64,000 nt of DNA from assembly GCA_027491075.1 (NCBI GenBank), contig JAIXWX010000002.1, positions 124,001 to 188,000 of the forward strand. Reading direction: 5' to 3'. The position numbers were made by a program, and so were the translations under genes. Below are positions 10,145-18,814 of the stretch, in pieces. The notes beneath the pieces were generated by a model. That model was not told the origin of the DNA. It made no database searches and saw nothing but the letters and a program-made list of their open reading frames with translations. Position 1 is the first letter of the stretch; every line of letters begins with the position of its first letter. The DNA comes from Flavobacteriales bacterium. GTDB lineage: Bacteria > Bacteroidota > Bacteroidia > Flavobacteriales_D > Sanyastnellaceae.

Positions 10145-10621
10145 ATGACCAAACAATACTTGGCTGTATTATCCATTGTATCTGTCTTTCTACTGGCCTC
10201 TTGCCAAAAAGACTTTGAAATGCCTTTAAAGGATGAATCATCCGACTCTCCTTTCGTGACGACCAATGAGAAGTTAGCAGATTCGGTGATAATAAACTTC
10301 TTGTGGGTTAAAACAGCAAATCAATACAGCAATTTAATTGGCGCGAGATTCGAGTTGCGTGACGAACAAGACAGCCTCATTCTATCTGTCCTTGACATCA
10401 TTAATGAAAACGACTCCGTATTCATTTTCCAACCCAATAAAGAAATCCCAGTAGGCAATTATAAACTACTCACCAAGTCACCAACGGGAGTGGTTATAGA
10501 TAACTCCGTGCTTTCATTTGAATACGATAAATATCTTGATGAAATAGTACTTGAGCAATCCAATGCAACATACTATATGAAGTTCACTTGGACCTATCCC
10601 AACCCCTTTAAAACTGAATAA
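10145..10621 (+). CDS. Small lipoprotein, probably surface-exposed
   Basis: A 158-residue protein with a lipoprotein signal peptide whose lipobox ends ASC at residue 20. The residues after the Cys are QKDFE, close to the QKDDE-type export signal that sends lipoproteins to the cell surface in Capnocytophaga and relatives. The rest is a beta-rich domain of no family I recognise. Its stop is followed after one base by the start of the HPt gene, so it heads a three-gene operon with the HPt and REC-PP2C genes. That makes a sensing or output link with those signalling proteins possible but unproven. A weak promoter candidate (TTGG at 10065, TAACATTG at 10090) lies upstream. Confidence 0.75.
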   Translation: MTKQYLAVLSIVSVFLLASCQKDFEMPLKDESSDSPFVTTNEKLADSVIINFLWVKTANQYSNLIGARFELRDEQDSLILSVLDIINENDSVFIFQPNKEIPVGNYKLLTKSPTGVVIDNSVLSFEYDKYLDEIVLEQSNATYYMKFTWTYPNPFKTE

Positions 10622-10622
10622 A

Positions 10623-10982
10623 ATGGAAAACCAACCTGACTTTCACTCACTATTTGAAATCACTGGAGCCGATAGAAAATCTTACTGCTACATTCTAGAG
10701 CGCTATGTTGCTATTGTCCCCTCTAATATTAATGATTTAGAGAAGTATGTTCAACAAAAAAGGGTTGACCAAATTCTACTGCTGCTTCATGACATGAAGG
10801 GAAGTCTTAGTCTTCTCAATATAGTTCCCCCAAATACTTCCTATCAAGAACTAACTAACAACATTAAATCCACTGGACTCAATTCTATCAACCAACAACA
10901 CCTGGTATCATTCATCAGTGGACTGCGAAAGATGCATCAACTTTTAAAGCTGGAGGCCAAAACAACCTGTCTCGTTTATTAA
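10623..10982 (+). CDS. Histidine phosphotransfer (HPt) domain protein
   Basis: A 119-residue, probably all-helical protein. Residues 56-61 (HDMKGS, preceded by LLL) match the HPt consensus H-x-[LM]-K-G-[ST], so His56 is the likely phosphoacceptor. Such proteins shuttle phosphate between response-regulator receiver domains in phosphorelays. The gene starts one base after the lipoprotein stop and ends ten bases before the REC-PP2C gene, whose receiver domain is the natural partner. No histidine kinase is nearby, so the phosphate source must be encoded elsewhere. The assignment rests on this one motif plus size, so it is likely rather than certain. Confidence 0.72.
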   Translation: MENQPDFHSLFEITGADRKSYCYILERYVAIVPSNINDLEKYVQQKRVDQILLLLHDMKGSLSLLNIVPPNTSYQELTNNIKSTGLNSINQQHLVSFISGLRKMHQLLKLEAKTTCLVY

Positions 10983-10992
10983 ATCCACCTAT

Positions 10993-12249
10993 ATGTCCTC
11001 TCCCCTAAAAAACAATATATTCATTGTCGACGATGATCCCATTACAATAAGCCTTATCACTAAACATATCGAGCGATGCGAAATATGCAGAGTGAATGTA
11101 CATTCCTTTCCTTCTGGAGATCTTGCTTTAATCGAAGCGAAGAAAATGAAAGAACGAGGCGAAGAGCTCTCACTATGTATCGTGGACTTCTACATGGAAC
11201 CAATGAATGGTGGCGAAACGCTCATTGCATTAGAAGAGCTTTTTCCAAATGCAAAAAAAATACTTATGACTGGGCAAGTTGAAGCTTCATGGATCTCTTC
11301 AATTATCGAAAAAATACCCTTGTTTAGGTATATTGGAAAACCTTGGCAAGGAAGAGATTTTGAAATCACGATTAAAGAGGCGATTCGGATGTATAACTTC
11401 GAAAGAGAGATTGTAATTAGAAATCAAGAACTAGAAAATATTAAAAAGAATCTAGAACTTCTGGTCCAAGAACGCACTCAAGAAATTTCTAATAAAAGCA
11501 AAGAACTAGAAGAGAGCTTAGAATACGCACGCGTCATACAGGAAAGCCTACTTCCTGATCTTGAAGACCTCCGTGGTTGTTTTAAAAAAATACATTTATA
11601 TAACCAACCCTCCAATACAGTAAGTGGTGATTTCATTTGGTCCAAAAAATTTGGAGATGACGTTGTTATCGCTGTTGCAGATAGCACTGGACACGGTCTA
11701 GGTGGAGCACTAATTACATCAGTAGCTTCAAGTATTTTCGATGAAAAATTCAGTCAGCATGAATTGCGAGATGATTTACCTGCGCTTATAAGAAACTGTA
11801 TTCAAGAATTAAAATCTAAACTCAATAAAACCTTTTCCTACAGAGAACAATTCATAGGAATGGACATGGCAGTGGTGAAGGTGAACTTAGTTTCTAAGCA
11901 AATGAATTGGGCTTCCCTGAATGGTAATCTTCTACTAGTTAATCAAGATTTAGAAACAGAAGTACTCAGCAAATCAAAAGGATTTGTACTTCAGGAAAAT
12001 CTTCATGAGAAAATAAACTCAGGAAGTATCAATATTGAGAATAAAAAGGTAGTTATGCTCAGTGACGGTATCTATGATCAACTTCACGGAGAAACGTATA
12101 AAAGACTAAAACTCTCTGGATTGATAGAAGCTATAAGGCAGGGAGAAGTCTTCTCCTTTGAGTTTTGCTTCATCGAAAAGATCATTCATGATTGGAAGAA
12201 AAACACCTCTTACACCGATGACATGATTTGGCTAAGCTTTGAGATATAA
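10993..12249 (+). CDS. Response regulator with PP2C/SpoIIE-type phosphatase output
   Basis: A cytosolic two-domain signalling protein. The receiver domain (about residues 7-130) has the acidic pocket DDD at 13-15, phosphoacceptor Asp65 in IVDFYMEP, Thr93 and Lys116 in YIGKPW. A predicted coiled coil (about 130-180) links it to a SpoIIE-like PPM phosphatase domain with the metal-binding motifs SGDFIW, ADSTGHGLGGALIT, LSDGIYDQ and TDDMIWL. This RsbU-like layout usually dephosphorylates an anti-sigma-factor antagonist and so switches a regulator on, but no antagonist or anti-sigma gene is present here. It is third in an operon with a lipoprotein and an HPt gene. The stop codon directly abuts the convergent purH stop. 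Confidence 0.9.
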   Translation: MSSPLKNNIFIVDDDPITISLITKHIERCEICRVNVHSFPSGDLALIEAKKMKERGEELSLCIVDFYMEPMNGGETLIALEELFPNAKKILMTGQVEASWISSIIEKIPLFRYIGKPWQGRDFEITIKEAIRMYNFEREIVIRNQELENIKKNLELLVQERTQEISNKSKELEESLEYARVIQESLLPDLEDLRGCFKKIHLYNQPSNTVSGDFIWSKKFGDDVVIAVADSTGHGLGGALITSVASSIFDEKFSQHELRDDLPALIRNCIQELKSKLNKTFSYREQFIGMDMAVVKVNLVSKQMNWASLNGNLLLVNQDLETEVLSKSKGFVLQENLHEKINSGSINIENKKVVMLSDGIYDQLHGETYKRLKLSGLIEAIRQGEVFSFEFCFIEKIIHDWKKNTSYTDDMIWLSFEI

Positions 12250-13773
12250 TCAATGCTTAAAATGGCGAATTCCCGTCATGTACATCGCCATGTTGTGTTC
12301 ATCACAATATGATACACTGAGTTGATCTTTGATGGAACCGCCAGGCTGAACCACCGCGCTGATTCCCGCATTATCCGCTATTTCTACACAATCAGGAAAA
12401 GGGAAGAACGCATCACTAGCCATTACCGAACCGTTAAGGTCGAATCCAAAGGACTGAGCTTTATCAATAGCTTGTCTTAGGGCGTCAACTCTAGAAGTCT
12501 GACCTGTTCCACTTGCACACAATTGCCCATTTTTAACCAAGACAATTGTATTGCTTTTGGTGTGCTTTACTACTTTGTTTGCAAATACCAAGTCACTTAA
12601 TTGTTGTGCTGTAGCCTCCTTTTGTGTTGCTAATTTGAAATCTGCGATCTCTTCCGTTTTGGTGTCTTTATCCTGAAAAATAAATCCATTTAATAGCGTT
12701 CTAACTTGCACCTTGGAAAACGTTGTATGCTTTCTCTTTAATATGATGCGATTGGCCTTCGTATTTAACACCGCCAAGCCTTGTGGATCAAAATCTGGTG
12801 CAATTACAACCTCACAAAACAAGTCGTGAATTTTGATGCATGTTGCGTGATCTATTACCGTATTCGAAATGAGTACACCTCCAAACGCACTGACGGGATC
12901 ACAGGCAAGAGCTGCTTCATAAGCTTCCAGTATGGTATCTCTTGTAGCAATACCACAAGCATTATTGTGCTTCAATATGGCAAAAGTTGGCTTATCTGTA
13001 AACTCATTAATCATAGATATCGCAGCATCCACATCTAGAAGATTGTTATACGAAAGCTCTTTACCATTTAGCTTTTCAAACAAAGCATCCAAATCTCCAT
13101 AAAACACCCCTTGCTGATGTGGATTTTCTCCGTATCGAAGAACTTGATGTTGTTGTTCAGAAACCTTCAGAGAACCCGTTTCTTCTCCTAAGAAATATTG
13201 ATAAATTCTGCTGTCGTAGTGAGAGGACACGTCGAATGCATGTCGTGCAAACATCTTTCTTTCTTCTTCAGAACTAACGCCATCTTTTTCTCTTAAAATA
13301 GATTCGAGCAAAGCATACTGCCCCATGGAAGGAACGATAATCGTGTGCTTGTAATTCTTGGCCGCCGCGCGAATCAAGGAAATTCCTCCAATATCAATTT
13401 TCTCAATAATGGCATCGTGCGATGCTCCTGAAGCCACGGTTTTCTCAAAAGGATATAAGTCGACTACCACACAATCGATGGAAGGAATAGCATATTCACT
13501 GATTTGAGACAAATCCTCAGCGAGATCTCGTCTGTAAAGAATACCTCCGAATACCTTTGGATGAAGCGTTTTCACTCTCCCTCCTAAAATACTTGGATAC
13601 CCGGTCATTTCTTCAACTGCAACCACTGGTATTCCCAATGCTTCGATAAATTCCTGCGTACCACCAGTGCTGTAAATGACAATGCCCAAACGATGCATCT
13701 CTTTTACAATGGGTTCAAGACCTGTTTTATCAAATACGGAAATTAGTGCGGAAGAAATTTTGTGCAAACTCAC
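12250..13773 (-). CDS. purH: Bifunctional AICAR transformylase / IMP cyclohydrolase
   Basis: Carries out the last two steps of purine synthesis, AICAR to FAICAR to IMP, in the cytosol. The N-terminal MGS-like cyclohydrolase part shows STGGTQEFIE and GRVKTLHPKVFGGIL. The C-terminal transformylase part shows the catalytic Lys-His region LKHNNACGIA and ends in GGSIKDQLS and TGIRHFKH. The length, 507 residues, is normal. The start codon is GTG. A TACCTTTG box at 13800-13807 sits 27 bases upstream, so the gene probably has its own promoter despite lying downstream of the yebC cluster. Confidence 0.97.
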   Translation of the reverse strand: MSLHKISSALISVFDKTGLEPIVKEMHRLGIVIYSTGGTQEFIEALGIPVVAVEEMTGYPSILGGRVKTLHPKVFGGILYRRDLAEDLSQISEYAIPSIDCVVVDLYPFEKTVASGASHDAIIEKIDIGGISLIRAAAKNYKHTIIVPSMGQYALLESILREKDGVSSEEERKMFARHAFDVSSHYDSRIYQYFLGEETGSLKVSEQQHQVLRYGENPHQQGVFYGDLDALFEKLNGKELSYNNLLDVDAAISMINEFTDKPTFAILKHNNACGIATRDTILEAYEAALACDPVSAFGGVLISNTVIDHATCIKIHDLFCEVVIAPDFDPQGLAVLNTKANRIILKRKHTTFSKVQVRTLLNGFIFQDKDTKTEEIADFKLATQKEATAQQLSDLVFANKVVKHTKSNTIVLVKNGQLCASGTGQTSRVDALRQAIDKAQSFGFDLNGSVMASDAFFPFPDCVEIADNAGISAVVQPGGSIKDQLSVSYCDEHNMAMYMTGIRHFKH

Positions 13774-13799
13774 GAGAATAGGATTTTTGAATTTGCGCG

Positions 13800-13833
13800 C
13801 AAAGGTAGTCTATGTTCCTCGAAACTCCTCCAA
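13800..13833 (-). promoter_or_regulatory. Probable purH promoter (Bacteroidota type)
   Basis: On the minus strand a perfect -7 box TACCTTTG occupies 13807-13800, and a TTGG element lies 23 bases upstream of it (13833 side). The -7 box is exact; the spacing is a little longer than the usual 19-21. Confidence 0.5.
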
Positions 13834-13842
13834 CTAGTCATA

Positions 13843-14544
13843 TCAAGGTGCCTTATCCTTTTCTGAATCGCCCTTTGCTGTTAGAATGTACTTATAGCTC
13901 AAAGTAATTACATAATCTACTGACGGAATCGCTGCGCTCAAATCTCGCTGAATCAAATACCCTGCACTAAAATAATTTCGCTTATTGATTTTCCTTTCGG
14001 CCTCCATTGTCCATCGCCAATCTTGCCAATACAATGGCTCTCCGTTGCTGTCTCCATGAAAAAATTCAAATGCAGAAGTGAGTTCCAGCTTCTTTATTCC
14101 TCCATACCTAACCCCGAATTTGTTCCTCCAGCTGGTTACAAAATCTGCATCTCTTTCCGCACCAATGGCAACCAGCGAAGCTTGATAACGCGTAAGCCAT
14201 GAGAAAGTAAACTCATTCCACTTGGTCTTATAACCTAATCCAAATTGAAGACGTTGGCGAAAAGTAATTCCTTCAAATACATTATTACGATAGCCAAATC
14301 GATAAGTAAACTCCGCGCTTAGTCCCTTTTGTAATTTGTAGCTAGCTCCGAGATCAGCGAATAGATTTCTCCATCGTGTAAGGTTTTCATTCAATCTTAT
14401 TTCTGGAGAAAAGGATAGCTCTGTCTTTTTATTCAACGAGTAATCTACCTTTCCACTGGCCCACATACCTGCGTCCATGTATTGCCCATGCAAATGGGAA
14501 ACGAGAACAAGTCCAAAAAAAAGAATGATACTACGGAGTATCAT
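13843..14544 (-). CDS. DUF2490 family outer-membrane protein
   Basis: A 233-residue protein with a signal peptide (about residues 1-20, ending HLHGQ). The rest consists of alternating beta strands such as WRNLFADLGASYKL and YRFGYRNN, the pattern of the DUF2490 family, which is predicted to form a small outer-membrane barrel of unknown function. The start overlaps the end of the upstream lipoprotein gene by 14 bases, implying an operon. The first residues could be set differently, but this ATG gives a proper signal peptide. Confidence 0.82.
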   Translation of the reverse strand: MILRSIILFFGLVLVSHLHGQYMDAGMWASGKVDYSLNKKTELSFSPEIRLNENLTRWRNLFADLGASYKLQKGLSAEFTYRFGYRNNVFEGITFRQRLQFGLGYKTKWNEFTFSWLTRYQASLVAIGAERDADFVTSWRNKFGVRYGGIKKLELTSAFEFFHGDSNGEPLYWQDWRWTMEAERKINKRNYFSAGYLIQRDLSAAIPSVDYVITLSYKYILTAKGDSEKDKAP

Positions 14545-14944
14545 AGATTGTCATAATTGGTGCACTCACTTCATCCTTGCGGCCTTCTATCTTAACTTTC
14601 TGTACTATGGGCATGCGATCGGGATCTACTTGTGCCACGCCTGTAGTATCTCTACTATAAACGTAAATCGTATAATCACCAGGCTGAAGATTATAAAAAG
14701 CATATTCTCCCTCAAAATTGGTTCTTATGCGATCGTCTGGACCAACATTATCACCATAAATTATGTAGACCTCCGCATCACGCGCGGGAGTCACAAATTG
14801 AAATGACACCGGATTGGCGGGGATGAGTCTAATTTCCTTTTCTACCTTCCCTACGATGGAGCCAAAGCCTCCTTCGCCTTCTTCCTTTTTACATGAGGTC
14901 AATCCTATGAGCCCCACTAAGGTCAAGCTAAACCAGCGTTTCAT
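14531..14944 (-). CDS. Lipoprotein with carboxypeptidase-regulatory-like fold
   Basis: A 137-residue lipoprotein with lipobox LTSC at the end of a short signal peptide. The residues after the Cys are KKEEGEGG, which fits the Lys-then-acidic pattern of surface lipoprotein export signals. The mature part looks like a single beta-sandwich of the carboxypeptidase-regulatory or SdrD B-like type (GEYAFYNLQPGDYTIYVYS). It starts four bases after the yebC stop and overlaps the DUF2490 gene, so the three form a likely operon. The function is unknown. Confidence 0.75.
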   Translation of the reverse strand: MKRWFSLTLVGLIGLTSCKKEEGEGGFGSIVGKVEKEIRLIPANPVSFQFVTPARDAEVYIIYGDNVGPDDRIRTNFEGEYAFYNLQPGDYTIYVYSRDTTGVAQVDPDRMPIVQKVKIEGRKDEVSAPIMTIYDTP

Positions 14945-14948
14945 GTAG

Positions 14949-15659
14949 TTATTTTAAATTGTGATATACCGCTTGTACGTCTTCGTCTTCTTCAATCTTT
15001 TCGACTAACTCTAAAATCTCGTCCACCTGTTCCTCAGTGAGCTCTGCATAACTATTTGGAATCCGCTCTAGATTGGCCTTCGTTACAATCACATTCTTCT
15101 CTTCAAGTGCCTTTTGCATCTTTCCAAAATCTTCAAACGCGGTATAGATGACAATCTCATTCTCTTCAGCCTCCATGCTTTCAAGACCAAAATCAATCAA
15201 CTCTAACTCCATTTCTTCATAATTTGGAACGTTGGCGGGGTCCATTCTAAATACCCCTTTTCTACTAAAAATAAAACTCAATGAACCAGAGTTTCCTAAT
15301 TGACCACCACCGCGATTGAAATACATTCGAACATTGGCAACGGTTCTCGTAGGATTGTCGGTAGCTGTTTCCACTAAAATCGGCACACCATACGGTCCGT
15401 AGCCCTCATACACAACCTCTTCATAATTGCTAGTGTCCTTGCTGACCGCGCGCTTGATTGCGGCGTCGACACGATCCTTGGGCATGTTCACTCCTTTTGC
15501 GTTCATCACCGCTTGTCGGAGTCTAGGATTGTACTCTGGATCTGGCCCAGCAGCCTTCACTGCCATGGAGATTTCCTTACCAATTCGAGTAAATGCCTTT
15601 GCCATTTTATCATATCTGGCAAACATCTTATGCTTCCGCTTCTCAAATATGCGTCCCAT
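14949..15659 (-). CDS. yebC: YebC/PmpR family protein (TACO1-like)
   Basis: A conserved cytosolic protein of about 237 residues. Family members have been described as DNA-binding regulators and, in recent work, as ribosome-associated factors that help translation through proline stretches. Family signatures visible here are [23 protein letters not shown] and [15 protein letters not shown] start at the ATG at 15659 because [13 protein letters not shown] is the usual Bacteroidota beginning; an in-frame extension to 15683 would cover the likely promoter. A TAAGTTTG box at 15688-15681 lies 21 bases upstream. The gene is divergent from tdk. Confidence 0.93.
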   Translation of the reverse strand: MGRIFEKRKHKMFARYDKMAKAFTRIGKEISMAVKAAGPDPEYNPRLRQAVMNAKGVNMPKDRVDAAIKRAVSKDTSNYEEVVYEGYGPYGVPILVETATDNPTRTVANVRMYFNRGGGQLGNSGSLSFIFSRKGVFRMDPANVPNYEEMELELIDFGLESMEAEENEIVIYTAFEDFGKMQKALEEKNVIVTKANLERIPNSYAELTEEQVDEILELVEKIEEDEDVQAVYHNLK

Positions 15660-15680
15660 TGATTTTGTGTTTATCGTAGG

Positions 15681-15688
15681 CAAACTTA
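15681..15688 (-). promoter_or_regulatory. Candidate -7 box for yebC
   Basis: TAAGTTTG on the minus strand matches the Bacteroidota -7 consensus TAnnTTTG and lies 21 bases upstream of the yebC ATG. I see no good TTTG element at the expected distance, so the call rests on the -7 box alone. Confidence 0.35.
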
Positions 15689-15735
15689 AGACGAAGCGTT
15701 ACATTTTCGTAACCTACGCTTATTTTTGCCTCACT

Positions 15736-16323
15736 ATGTTCTTGGAGAATACACTCAATCGTGGCAGACAAGCTGGATGGATAGAAGTCATTTGTGGCTC
15801 AATGTTCTCTGGAAAAACAGAGGAGCTTATTCGCCGACTAAAGCGCGCTGAATTCGCCAAGATGAAGGTTGAAATATTCAAACCTAAAGTCGATGTACGC
15901 TACAGCGAAGGGGATGTGGTAAGTCATGATCAATCCTCCATTCGATCCACAGCAATAGAACACAGTTCTCAGTTATTGATACTTGCCTCGGATGTGGAAG
16001 TAGTAGGAATTGATGAGGCTCAGTTTTTTGATGATGGCCTGCCCGAAGTCTGCAATATGCTGGCCAACCAAGGAGTACGTGTAATTATTGCTGGCCTAGA
16101 TATGGATTATTTGGGGCGACCCTTTGGTCCAATGCCTCACCTTCTTGCCATTGCCGAATATGTAACCAAAGTCCATGCGATCTGCGTTCATACCGGCCAA
16201 CTCGCTCACCACAGCTATCGCATTACCGAAGGTGACTCTTTGGTTCAGTTGGGAGAAAAAGAAAGCTATATCCCGCTCTCTAGGGCTGCTTTCAACAAAG
16301 CCATGAATCAAAAGAAAAAATGA
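15736..16323 (+). CDS. tdk: Thymidine kinase
   Basis: Phosphorylates thymidine to dTMP with ATP in the pyrimidine salvage pathway. The 195-residue protein has the P-loop [14 protein letters not shown], the DEAQFFDD metal/nucleotide motif and the lasso region near the C-terminus. The zinc-ribbon cysteines of classical type II kinases are largely absent: the usual CxxC is AICVHTG and the second pair is replaced by PLSRAAF. I recall the same substitution in other Bacteroidota kinases. I start at the ATG at 15736, because the open frame continues upstream to 15427 through yebC on the opposite strand and carries no conserved sequence. The stop overlaps the murF-alr start by four bases (ATGA). Confidence 0.94.
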   Translation: MFLENTLNRGRQAGWIEVICGSMFSGKTEELIRRLKRAEFAKMKVEIFKPKVDVRYSEGDVVSHDQSSIRSTAIEHSSQLLILASDVEVVGIDEAQFFDDGLPEVCNMLANQGVRVIIAGLDMDYLGRPFGPMPHLLAIAEYVTKVHAICVHTGQLAHHSYRITEGDSLVQLGEKESYIPLSRAAFNKAMNQKKK

Positions 16324-18779
16324 ACTACACCCTCGCGGAAATAGCTCAAATACTTGGCACAACAGCAAAAGGTGCTCACTCCTCTACATCAATAAACGAT
16401 GTTATATTCGATAGCCGACGAATTTCCTCGCCGGCCTCTTCTATTTTTTTCGCTCTCCCTGGAGAAAAAAGAAACGGAGAAGAGTTTATAATGGACTGCT
16501 ATCGAAAAGGCATTCGATTTTTTGTTTGTGAAAGTTGGACTTTCACTAATGAATGCCCCGAAGCATCGTACATTGAAGTTAAAAATGCAATTAGCGCTCT
16601 GCAATTACTTGCAACATTCCATAGAAAACAGTTCGATATCCCCGTCATTGGAATAACAGGGAGCAACGGGAAGACCATTGTCAAAGAATGGCTTGCCCAA
16701 CTTACTTCCTCATTTTTTAAAACCATCCGCAGTCCGAAAAGCTACAACTCTCAAATAGGGGTTCCTCTTTCTCTACTGAACATCCGAAAAGATCATGAAT
16801 TAGCCATCATTGAAGCTGGAATCTCCAAACCCGGTGAGATGAGCCATCTTCAAAAAATGATTGCACCCTCTATAGGGGTGCTCACTAATATTGGAGAATC
16901 TCATTTGGAATTTTTCTTAGGAAAGGAAGAGCTGAGTAATGAAAAAATTCAGCTTTTTTCGAATTGTGAAGTCATTGTAGGCAAAAAATCAGAATATCTC
17001 TCTGAAGAAATCATCCATCGATTCAATCCAACGGCAAAATCAATTTTATGGTCAACCGAAAAAGGTAGTGCCGTTTTCTTGAAGAAAATTCAAAGAACGA
17101 GCTCCTCTTCTCTTATTGAAATTGAATACTCTAATCTCAACTTCCAAATTGAGATCCCTTTTACAGATGATGCGTCTGTAGAAAATGCTGTTCATGTTTT
17201 CTGCATCTGTATTGCACTAGATATTCATGAGAGAGTAGGTCGGTTGTTCAAGAATCTTCAGCCTGTGAACATGCGCATGCAAATCGTAACAGGAATGAAT
17301 GATAGCTTCCTTGTGGACGACAGCTACAGCTCTGATTTTTTTAGTTTGAAAATTGCGTTGGACTTTTTAAATCGCCACCGTGCCCATCGAAAAACCACAG
17401 TAGTTTTATCCGATATTCTTCAGTCTCCATACAGCCAAGAAGAACTGTATAAAAAAGTGGCATCACTACTAAGAGAGAAATCAATCGATCGATTAATCGC
17501 CATTGGAGATCAAATCAAAGAATATAAAAATCTATTTCCACAAAACTCAACGTTCTATTCCAATACAAAAGACTTTCTATCCAACACTAAACCGAATGAT
17601 CATTCGGGGGAAGCAATTTTAGTAAAAGGAGCACGTGAATTTGGATTTGAGAAAATCGTGATTGCTCTGCAGGAACAATCGCATGAAACAGTGATGGAAA
17701 TCGACTTGGGTGCCCTCGCACACAACTTGCGCTATTTCCGATCCAAACTTCAACCGCAAGTCAAAACAATGGTGATGGTTAAAGCTGCTGGTTATGGAAC
17801 TGGCGCTATTGAAATTTCTAAAGTACTCGAATACCATCGTGTAGACTACCTAGCCGTGGCCTATTCAGACGAGGGAGTTTCTTTGCGCAACGGCGGAATT
17901 ACCACCCCCATCATGGTTATGAATCCCGATCAATCTGGATTAGATGCTATGCTGCATTACCGTTTGGAGCCAGAAGTATACAGTATTCGGAGTCTTCAAA
18001 ACCTTTTAGAGGCGATGAATAAAACAAAAAACTATTCAGTTCCAGCACATATAAAACTGGATACCGGCATGCATCGCCTCGGCTTCGAGAGTCATGAGCT
18101 ACCCGCACTGATTGAGTTTCTATCAAATCATTCCGAAATTCAAATTGGTTCAATTTTCACTCACCTCGTGGCATCTGAAGATCCTTCCAACGACACCTTT
18201 ACCGCTCATCAGATTTCTTTGTTTAAAGAGATGAGCCAACAAATAATACATGCCATTGGATATAGACCAATGCTTCATGCTTCAAATACAGGAGGAATAG
18301 AGCGTCATCCCGACGCACAATTCGATATGATCCGACTGGGAATTGGTTTATATGGAGTTAGCCCCTCATTTTCTGAGCAACAAATGCTTAGACCGGTGAG
18401 CAGCCTTAAGACTAGAATTTCTCAAATCAAACACATTCCCGTCGGAGATAGCGTAGGATATAACAGAAAATTCATCGCAAAAAGGCCTACCACCGTTGCT
18501 ACCATTCCAATTGGCTATGCTGACGGCTTAAAGAGATCTTTGTCCAACGGTGTCGGAAGAGTAAAAATTGGAAGTCATTATTGTCCGATTATTGGAAATG
18601 TATGCATGGACATGACCATGATCGACGTCACGGAAGCACCCGCTGAAGTGGGAGATACCGTTGTCATATTTGGAGATTCTCCCTCAATCAATGAGATTGC
18701 TTCAAATGCAGAAACGATTCCATATGAGATTCTCACCTCCATTTCTCAACGTGTTAAACGAGTATACATTGAAGAGTGA
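16320..18779 (+). CDS. murF-alr: Bifunctional MurF ligase / alanine racemase
   Basis: One 819-residue protein combines two successive cell-wall activities. Residues 1 to about 455 are UDP-MurNAc-tripeptide:D-Ala-D-Ala ligase, with the ATP loop GSNGKT at 114-119 and [11 protein letters not shown]. Residues about 459-819 are a PLP-dependent alanine racemase with the PLP lysine Lys488 in MVKAAGYG, catalytic Tyr714 in VGYNRKF, and the conserved [10 protein letters not shown] and [13 protein letters not shown]. This fusion is common in Bacteroidota, where the racemase supplies D-Ala upstream of the ligase. The start overlaps the tdk stop, so both are cotranscribed. Both active sites look intact. 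Confidence 0.96.
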   Translation: MNYTLAEIAQILGTTAKGAHSSTSINDVIFDSRRISSPASSIFFALPGEKRNGEEFIMDCYRKGIRFFVCESWTFTNECPEASYIEVKNAISALQLLATFHRKQFDIPVIGITGSNGKTIVKEWLAQLTSSFFKTIRSPKSYNSQIGVPLSLLNIRKDHELAIIEAGISKPGEMSHLQKMIAPSIGVLTNIGESHLEFFLGKEELSNEKIQLFSNCEVIVGKKSEYLSEEIIHRFNPTAKSILWSTEKGSAVFLKKIQRTSSSSLIEIEYSNLNFQIEIPFTDDASVENAVHVFCICIALDIHERVGRLFKNLQPVNMRMQIVTGMNDSFLVDDSYSSDFFSLKIALDFLNRHRAHRKTTVVLSDILQSPYSQEELYKKVASLLREKSIDRLIAIGDQIKEYKNLFPQNSTFYSNTKDFLSNTKPNDHSGEAILVKGAREFGFEKIVIALQEQSHETVMEIDLGALAHNLRYFRSKLQPQVKTMVMVKAAGYGTGAIEISKVLEYHRVDYLAVAYSDEGVSLRNGGITTPIMVMNPDQSGLDAMLHYRLEPEVYSIRSLQNLLEAMNKTKNYSVPAHIKLDTGMHRLGFESHELPALIEFLSNHSEIQIGSIFTHLVASEDPSNDTFTAHQISLFKEMSQQIIHAIGYRPMLHASNTGGIERHPDAQFDMIRLGIGLYGVSPSFSEQQMLRPVSSLKTRISQIKHIPVGDSVGYNRKFIAKRPTTVATIPIGYADGLKRSLSNGVGRVKIGSHYCPIIGNVCMDMTMIDVTEAPAEVGDTVVIFGDSPSINEIASNAETIPYEILTSISQRVKRVYIEE

Positions 18780-18814
18780 GGTATGGATTTTTTGTTTTAG
18801 TTTGTACCGCAATT

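Noticed and set aside
15721..15728. TATTTTTG as a tdk promoter
   Set aside because: It ends only eight bases before the ATG and has no TTTG partner at a suitable distance, so I do not list it as a feature.
15427..15735. N-terminal extension of the thymidine kinase frame
   Set aside because: It lies opposite yebC and its promoter and has no kinase similarity; the ATG at 15736 gives the normal length.
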